Shown here piece after piece: positions 1 through 3,331 of a stretch of DNA of 5,422 bases. How positions within the stretch are numbered: the stretch's first letter is position 1; each line of letters starts with the position of its first letter. Under the pieces are notes generated by a model. That model saw only the letters and a list, made by a program, of their open reading frames with translations. It was not told where the DNA came from and did not search any database. The position numbers were made by a program, and so were the translations under genes. Source of the DNA: Paracoccaceae bacterium (GTDB lineage: Bacteria > Pseudomonadota > Alphaproteobacteria > Rhodobacterales > Rhodobacteraceae); NCBI GenBank assembly GCA_007134405.1, contig SLKW01000446.1:1-5422 (forward strand), given 5' to 3'.

Positions 1-235
1 CGCGTGGCGGCTCGAACTCGGGGTTGGCATCGATCCGGTGCATGAGAAGGCCGCCGAGAACACCATACCAGAGCAGCACGAAAACCGAGAAGATCGCCAC
101 AGATCGCTTGATCGCAGAGCCTGGCCGCACGCCGAAGACACGGCGACGGGCAGCGCGCAAGCCGGTCGAAAACGACCCCGGCAGCAGGCGGCGGGGCGGT
201 CTCGGGGCGTCATCGCGAACGGCCGGGTCGATCAT
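1..235 (-). CDS. N-terminal part of a membrane-anchored protein, possibly DUF2333 family (runs off left edge)
   Basis: Reading leftward from an ATG at 235-233, the frame stays open for 78 codons to the window edge, so the 3' part is missing. A GGAG ribosome site at 245-242 lies 6 bases before the ATG, which supports this start. The protein begins MIDPAVRDD and continues with a proline- and arginine-rich cytoplasmic stretch (about residues 10-45). A single hydrophobic helix follows at about 49-66 (core SVAIFSVFVLLWYGVLGG), and then HRIDANPEFEPP. A short basic N-terminus, one membrane helix and an H-R-I-D-x-x-P-x-F motif just outside the membrane recall, from memory, alphaproteobacterial DUF2333 proteins, whose function is unknown. 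That assignment is tentative; the existence of a gene is better supported, by frame, start site and the sensible membrane segment. It is divergent from the sigma-factor operon and shares the 236-447 intergenic region with it. Plus-strand frames over this stretch look like shadows. Confidence 0.68.
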   Translation of the reverse strand, partial: MIDPAVRDDAPRPPRRLLPGSFSTGLRAARRRVFGVRPGSAIKRSVAIFSVFVLLWYGVLGGLLMHRIDANPEFEPPR

Positions 236-241
236 GGCTTG

Positions 242-245
242 CTCC
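242..245 (-). promoter_or_regulatory. Ribosome binding site of the left-edge gene
   Basis: GGAG on the minus strand, 6 bases before the ATG at 235-233. It decides the start of the partial leftward gene. Confidence 0.6.
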
Positions 246-436
246 AATAGTGCGATTTCGGCTTCGCGGCACAGGTCGTGCGTGCGCGGTCAACCGTTGT
301 GGCTGCCGGCGCCTACGAGCCGAGGGTTTGCAGGGCCTTACGCGCAGGATCCCTCTCTCATCCCCCTGCCTCTTCACGATAATGTTTTCCGGCGCCGGGA
401 TGAGATCGCTCGCGGCCGCGTATTTTGCCAAACGAC

Positions 437-442
437 AGGAGG
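437..442 (+). promoter_or_regulatory. Ribosome binding site fixing the sigma-factor start
   Basis: A perfect AGGAGG lies 5 bases before the ATG at 448. It selects this ATG over the in-frame upstream ATGs at 382 and 400, which have no comparable site and would add residues not typical of the family. Confidence 0.85.
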
Positions 443-447
443 CTGCG

Positions 448-954
448 ATGGCGCGGAGTGAGTTGTTGGATCAGCTGAACGGTCATGTGGCCGGGCTTCG
501 GCGTTATGCGCTGGTTCTGACCCGAAATGCGCATGACGCCGAGGATCTGGTCCAGGACGCGCTGATCAAGGCAATCGCCGCCGCCGATACGTGGCAGCCG
601 GGCGGCGATCTCAGGGTCTGGCTTTTCCGCATCCTCCATAATGCGTTCATCAGCGATCTGCGGAAGAAGAAAGTCCGCCGCGAAGCGCGCATCGCCCTGC
701 CCGAACCTGTGGTCCAGGACGACCAGACCCGTCGGATCGAGGTTCAGCAGGTTCTCGCGGCACTCGAGCAGTTGCCCGAGGCACAGCGCCGGCCGATCGT
801 CCTCGTGGCGCTGGAAGAGATGAGTTACGCCGACGCCGCCAAGGCCCTCGGCGTTCCGCTTGGCACCTTCATGTCCCGCCTCGGTCGCGGCCGGCAAGCG
901 CTGCGCCAGATCCTCGGCGAGATGAAGGTGACGAAACTGCGGCTCGTGATCTGA
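448..954 (+). CDS. ECF-type (extracytoplasmic function) RNA polymerase sigma factor
   Basis: This 168-residue protein has the usual ECF two-domain layout. Region 2 spans about residues 9-76, with the core-binding DAEDLVQDAL helix at 30-39, W49 and PGGDLRVWLFRILHN at 51-65, followed by a basic patch (LRKKKVRRE, 71-79). A linker at about 80-100 leads to region 4 at about 101-154. Region 4 contains LEQLPEAQRRPIVLVALEE and then the helix-turn-helix MSYADAAKALGVPLGT with SRLGRGRQALR, which should read the -35 element. There is no region 3 and no C-terminal extension, so it is a minimal ECF sigma factor. It directs core RNA polymerase to a stress or envelope regulon. The next gene, 10 bases downstream, encodes a membrane anti-sigma factor, so activity is probably controlled by sequestration. 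The start is chosen from the strong AGGAGG site. The exact ECF group cannot be assigned by eye; the NepR/PhyR-controlled EcfG type is unlikely because the neighbour is a membrane anti-sigma factor. Confidence 0.93.
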   Translation: MARSELLDQLNGHVAGLRRYALVLTRNAHDAEDLVQDALIKAIAAADTWQPGGDLRVWLFRILHNAFISDLRKKKVRREARIALPEPVVQDDQTRRIEVQQVLAALEQLPEAQRRPIVLVALEEMSYADAAKALGVPLGTFMSRLGRGRQALRQILGEMKVTKLRLVI

Positions 955-964
955 GGAGATCGTC

Positions 965-1750
965 ATGCACCGAGATATCGAAGACCCCGACGAACACGAA
1001 CTCCAGGCCTATCTCGACGGCCAGTTGCCGCCGGAAGAAGCGGCCAGGGTCGAGGAACGCCTGACACGCGACCCCGAGGCCGCCGCGGCGATCGAGGCAT
1101 TTCTGGAGCAGAAGGCGTTGATCCGAGAGGCCGCGGATGCGCTGGAACCCTCGGCGGCAGACCTTCGCACGGCAGCGCTGACCCGCAAGTTGGCCGACCG
1201 GCTATCCCGGCGGCGCTGGGGCGTTCCGGGCTGGTTGAAGCAGGTCGCCGCAGCGGTCGTGCTGGTCAGTGCCGGCTGGCTCGCGCATGGCCAGTATGCC
1301 GCCATGGGACCGCAGCTTCCCGACTATGTCGCCGAGGCGGTGGGCGCGCACAGCGTTTTCGCCGAGGATCGCTACCGCCCGGTCGAGTTCCCGGCGGAGT
1401 CGAGCGATGCGGCGGTCCAGTGGGCTTCGGCCAAGCTTGGCCAGGAGATCATCATCCCCTCTCTCGACGCGCTCGGGCTGGAGTTGGTGGGATCGCGACT
1501 GCTCGGCACGGCGGCGGGGCCGCTTCTCTATCTGATCTACGAGGACGCGGCTGAGAACCGCCTGTCCGTCCTGGTCGCGCAGCACCCGCCCGATCAACCC
1601 GACTACGCCTTCCGGCTGGCAAGCGTGGCGGACACCACCGTGGGTTACTGGAGCGATGGTGCGCTGGACTACGCGCTGGTGGCCAAAGCCAGCGACCTTC
1701 AGATCGCCGCCATCGCCGAGGAAATCACCGCCACCCTGACCGGCATGTGA
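965..1750 (+). CDS. Transmembrane anti-sigma factor, cysteine-free (RsiW/COG5662-like)
   Basis: This 261-residue protein probably holds the preceding sigma factor inactive at the inner membrane. The N-terminal anti-sigma domain (about residues 8-80) carries DEHELQAYLDGQLPPEEAARVEERL, the usual opening of alphaproteobacterial anti-sigma factors, then acidic/alanine-rich helices. A basic LSRRRWG stretch (80-86) leads into one membrane helix at about 90-107, placing the N-terminus in the cytoplasm. The periplasmic part (about 108-261) contains the family-like blocks LDALGLELVGSRLL (167-180), GPLLYLIYED (185-194), LSVLVAQ and YWSDGALDYALVA (228-240). There is no cysteine anywhere, so the zinc-binding H-x3-C-x2-C motif of ZAS-type anti-sigma factors is absent and direct thiol redox sensing by zinc release is excluded. 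The AGGAG at 954-958 overlaps the sigma stop codon and sits 6 bases before the ATG, suggesting translational coupling. Its inducing signal and any release protease are unknown. Confidence 0.88.
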   Translation: MHRDIEDPDEHELQAYLDGQLPPEEAARVEERLTRDPEAAAAIEAFLEQKALIREAADALEPSAADLRTAALTRKLADRLSRRRWGVPGWLKQVAAAVVLVSAGWLAHGQYAAMGPQLPDYVAEAVGAHSVFAEDRYRPVEFPAESSDAAVQWASAKLGQEIIIPSLDALGLELVGSRLLGTAAGPLLYLIYEDAAENRLSVLVAQHPPDQPDYAFRLASVADTTVGYWSDGALDYALVAKASDLQIAAIAEEITATLTGM

Positions 1751-1753
1751 GGG
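1749..1753 (+). promoter_or_regulatory. Ribosome binding site for the TTG-started gene
   Basis: GAGGG overlaps the TGA stop of the anti-sigma gene and lies 7 bases before the TTG at 1761. It supports the non-ATG start and translational coupling. Confidence 0.5.
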
Positions 1754-1760
1754 CAACGAG

Positions 1761-2246
1761 TTGCGCCGCATCGTGTCGGGCATCGTGACGCTTGGGGCCT
1801 TCGCCGCCGCGACCGCCGCAGGTGTCCTTGCGGCGGCGGTCTGGTGGGGCGAGCCGGCGCCGGCCTCGACGCGGATCGCGTTGATCGGCTGCGGGATCTC
1901 GCCGGGACCGCCGGAGCTGGACCTGCCGCTGGGGCTGGTGCTGGAAAGGGCGGCACCGGCGGGTATAAGCCTTGGCCCGTTCGAGCTGGCGGGCATCGCG
2001 CAGCCGGTGACGCTTCGGTTCGAGGTCGCGCCAAGCGTCGACGAGAAGGCCCCGTGGCGAAGCGATGGGCTGGTGAAGCTTCCCGTCGTGGTGGGTCCGG
2101 AGCCGCCGCCCGAGCAGATCACACTGCGTTGCCGGCACGGAACGCCGGCGCTGGTCAGCTTCCTGTATGGCGCGCGGCGACTGGAGCTTCAGATCGCAAC
2201 AAGCGCTCCCGCCGCGCCCGGTCCGATCTCGGCCTGGGACGACTAG
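1761..2246 (+). CDS. Exported or membrane-anchored protein of unknown function, third gene of the sigma operon
   Basis: I do not recognise this 161-residue protein. It starts at TTG (1761), with GAGGG at 1749-1753 overlapping the anti-sigma stop codon, 7 bases away. In-frame GTGs at 1773 and 1785 are alternatives but have poorer sites and would shorten the N-region. Residues 1-3 are MRR, followed by a long Ala/Gly-rich hydrophobic stretch (about 4-28) and GEPAPAS. This is either a signal peptide with an AxA-like site at 33-35 or an uncleaved anchor. The remainder is proline-rich and beta-like, with alternating hydrophobic residues (LDLPLGLVLE, PVTLRFEVAP, LVKLPVVVGP, RRLELQIATS). It has exactly two cysteines, C44 (LIGCGIS) and C124 (LRCRHGT), which could form a periplasmic disulfide. 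The 10-base gap after the anti-sigma gene makes cotranscription likely, and so a role in sensing or modulating the switch, or as a target of it. That role is inference from position only. Confidence 0.75.
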   Translation: MRRIVSGIVTLGAFAAATAAGVLAAAVWWGEPAPASTRIALIGCGISPGPPELDLPLGLVLERAAPAGISLGPFELAGIAQPVTLRFEVAPSVDEKAPWRSDGLVKLPVVVGPEPPPEQITLRCRHGTPALVSFLYGARRLELQIATSAPAAPGPISAWDD

Positions 2247-2451
2247 CGTGGCGGCCTGCGCCGGTCGGTGAGCGGCGGAGAATGCCGCGCTGAACGGGGA
2301 TTAAGAGAGCGGGTCGCGCGTCCTTTCATGCGGAACTAGCCGGTTGGCCCCGGCGCGGAAGCACCCGGCGCGGCGTATCGAGCGCTCTGACGGTCGGGTT
2401 CGTTCAGGGCGCGCGGGGGCCGGTCATGTCACATTGGAAAGGAAAAAGCCC
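2247..2451. other. Intergenic spacer with no recognised gene
   Basis: This spacer lies between the third operon gene and the small membrane protein. I see no convincing open frame, no intrinsic terminator and no clear sigma-70 promoter. GGAAC at 2332-2336 looks like a stress-type -35 element but has no matching -10 element at the usual 16-17-base distance. The promoter of the gene at 2452 presumably lies here. Confidence 0.4.
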
Positions 2452-2799
2452 ATGACAAACCTCTCGAAGTCGAAGACCGCGGGCGGCGTTGCGCTGCTCG
2501 GGGGATTGATGATCGTACTCAGCCCGCTTGCCTATGGGCTCTACGGGGGCTCGGCATTCGTGGCCTACATCCTCGGTCTGGCCGGCCTGGCGGTCGCCGC
2601 GAAGGCGATCTGGCGGCCGGCGTCTTTCGACTACCTGCTTCTCGTCGGCACGGGGGTTCTGGCGATCGTCGCCGCCTTTGCCACGGGAGGGACGACGCTC
2701 TGGGTTCTGCTGGCCGGCGGAGGCGCGATTTTTGGCGCAGGGCTGTGGCGGCGTCTGATGTCGGAGCCTGCGGGCAACGCGCAAACAAGCCCGTCCTGA
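2452..2799 (+). CDS. Small predicted four-helix inner-membrane protein of unknown function
   Basis: This 115-residue protein is almost entirely hydrophobic. Predicted membrane helices lie at about 11-31 (GGVALLGGLMIVLSPLAYGL), 35-53 (AFVAYILGLAGLAVAAKAI), 58-77 (SFDYLLLVGTGVLAIVAAFA) and 80-98 (TTLWVLLAGGGAIFGAGLW), with a short polar tail (SEPAGNAQTSPS). The N-terminus MTNLSKSKT is short and carries two lysines, so both ends are probably cytoplasmic. The start at 2452 is preferred because AAGGA (2439-2443) lies 8 bases upstream; an in-frame TTG at 2434 has no such site. No family is recognised and no charged or catalytic residue stands out inside the membrane. It follows the sigma operon after 205 bases, so it probably has its own promoter, and it is followed by a clear terminator. 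It could be a regulon member of the sigma factor, but no shared promoter motif is visible. Confidence 0.82.
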   Translation: MTNLSKSKTAGGVALLGGLMIVLSPLAYGLYGGSAFVAYILGLAGLAVAAKAIWRPASFDYLLLVGTGVLAIVAAFATGGTTLWVLLAGGGAIFGAGLWRRLMSEPAGNAQTSPS

Positions 2800-2830
2800 C
2801 GCGCCCGGCCGGCATCCCAGAACGTCGACG

Positions 2831-2863
2831 AGAGCCGCCCGAAAGAGCTCGGGCGGCTCTTTT
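2831..2863 (+). terminator. Intrinsic terminator after the small membrane protein gene
   Basis: A perfect 12-base-pair stem (2831-2842 AGAGCCGCCCGA with 2849-2860 TCGGGCGGCTCT) with a 6-base loop is followed by a T run ending at 2863. The T run is only on the plus-strand side, so it terminates rightward transcription 32 bases after the stop codon at 2799. It closes the plus-strand block. Confidence 0.92.
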
Positions 2864-2876
2864 CATGCCCGGATGG

Positions 2877-2909
2877 GGGCCAGGCGTCCGCTGGCGGACG
2901 CTTTGGCCC
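2877..2909. repeat. Large stem-loop just beyond the terminator
   Basis: The inverted repeat pairs GGGCCA (2877-2882) with TGGCCC (2904-2909). Inside it, GCGTCCG (2884-2890) pairs with CGGACGC (2895-2901) around a CTGG loop. That gives 13 base pairs interrupted by a small asymmetric bulge (one G against TT). It has no immediate T run on either strand, so it is not a second classical terminator. It could be a back-up terminator, an RNA processing or stability element, or a protein-binding inverted repeat. Confidence 0.6.
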
Positions 2910-2920
2910 TCGGCCGGATT

Positions 2921-3070
2921 TTCTGTCGTACTTTCCCGTTTGGTTGCATTAAAACGGAAAAATGCGACACATATCGGGTCAAGAATGGAAACTTTCGACG
3001 TTTTCGAGCATGTGAATTTTTCGGGGTGCCTTGTGGTTTGAATCGGGCTCGGCACACAACATATGGTAGA
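2921..3070. other. AT-rich non-coding island
   Basis: By hand count 67 of 150 bases are G or C (about 45%), far below the surrounding genes. No frame here has a credible start site and protein-like composition. It holds an imperfect inverted repeat (2932-2960), two TTTCGA copies 9 bases apart (2993-2998 and 3002-3007), and a near-palindrome around CATATG (3054-3069). A weak sigma-70-like pair is TTGAAT at 3038-3043 and TATGGT at 3062-3067, 18 bases apart on the plus strand. Such an island may be a regulatory region, a small-RNA locus or the scar of an insertion. The sequence does not decide between these. Confidence 0.5.
2932..2960. repeat. Imperfect inverted repeat in the AT-rich island
   Basis: TTTCCCGTTT (2932-2941) pairs with AAACGGAAA (2952-2960), with one bulged C and a 10-base loop. 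No T run follows on either strand. It may be an operator or an RNA hairpin. Confidence 0.4.
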
Positions 3071-3228
3071 TTCCGGGTCGGCAGGGGTTTTTCCAGCGTT
3101 TCCCGGGCGCCGAAGGCGGGACGTCCAGGCGGCGCCGGACCTCCGATCGAACGCACCCGGATTCGCGCCGAACCGCATCGGCATAACCGCCCCACCACCC
3201 CGCCTCCGTCGCGGCGCAGGCAAACGAA
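3071..3228. other. GC-rich non-coding stretch before the hairpins of the ATPase gene
   Basis: The base composition returns to the GC-rich background. I see no supported gene; frames crossing it read as arginine/proline-rich shadow translations. Only short inverted repeats occur, such as GCCGA/TCGGC at 3167-3182. It completes the roughly 530-base interval without a gene between 2800 and 3331. Confidence 0.4.
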
Positions 3229-3260
3229 GACGTGCGCGCCAGCCGACTGGCGCGCACGTC
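3229..3260 (-). terminator. Probable terminator of the leftward ATPase gene
   Basis: A perfect 14-base-pair stem (GACGTGCGCGCCAG at 3229-3242 with its complement at 3247-3260) and a 4-base loop lie 71 bases past the ATPase stop codon. On the minus strand the stem is followed by TTCGTTTG, a broken T tract, so termination is plausible but not textbook. On the plus strand the flank is CGGGGCTTTG, less suitable. Confidence 0.65.
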
Positions 3261-3274
3261 CGGGGCTTTGCCCT

Positions 3275-3307
3275 GCGCATTGCCGATAGCGAAGTCCGGC
3301 AATGCGC
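3275..3307. repeat. Second stem-loop between the ATPase stop and its terminator
   Basis: GCGCATTGCCG (3275-3285) pairs perfectly over 11 bases with CGGCAATGCGC (3297-3307) around an 11-base loop. No T run follows on either strand. It lies in the 3' untranslated region of the ATPase transcript and may protect the message end or help termination. Confidence 0.55.
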
Positions 3308-3331
3308 GCGGCTTTGGCAGTCCCCTGCCTG

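Larger units (their letters stand above)
236..447. promoter_or_regulatory. Divergent intergenic region upstream of the sigma-factor operon
   Basis: This 212-base region separates the leftward gene from the ECF sigma gene and must hold the promoters for at least one of them. I see no convincing sigma-70 promoter. One weak candidate for an ECF-type promoter reading rightward is CAACC at 291-295 and CTACG at 313-317, 17 bases apart, since many ECF promoters carry an AAC core in the -35 element. A GATAAT at 378-383 resembles a -10 box but has no partner about 17 bases upstream. Autoregulation by the encoded sigma factor is usual for such operons but is not shown here. Confidence 0.35.

Noticed and set aside
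24..461. Long rightward frame at the left edge
   Set aside because: It has no ribosome site and an arginine/serine-rich low-complexity translation. It overlaps a leftward frame with a good start and a membrane helix.
1202..2122. 306-codon leftward frame antisense to the anti-sigma and third genes
   Set aside because: It has no ribosome site and a low-complexity composition. It crosses the boundary of two well-supported plus-strand genes.
2332..2360. GGAAC as an EcfG-type promoter -35 element
   Set aside because: No CGTT lies at the required 16-17-base distance.
2985..3041. 18-codon frame METFDVFEHV... that could be a leader peptide
   Set aside because: It has no ribosome site and no downstream gene for it to regulate on the plus strand.
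3031..3050. GGTTTGAATC resembling a tRNA T-loop
   Set aside because: The flanking bases do not form a T-arm stem and no acceptor, D or anticodon arms are seen.
2873..3289. Rightward frame across the AT-rich island
   Set aside because: Its composition is unlike a protein, it has no convincing ribosome site, and it runs through several hairpins.
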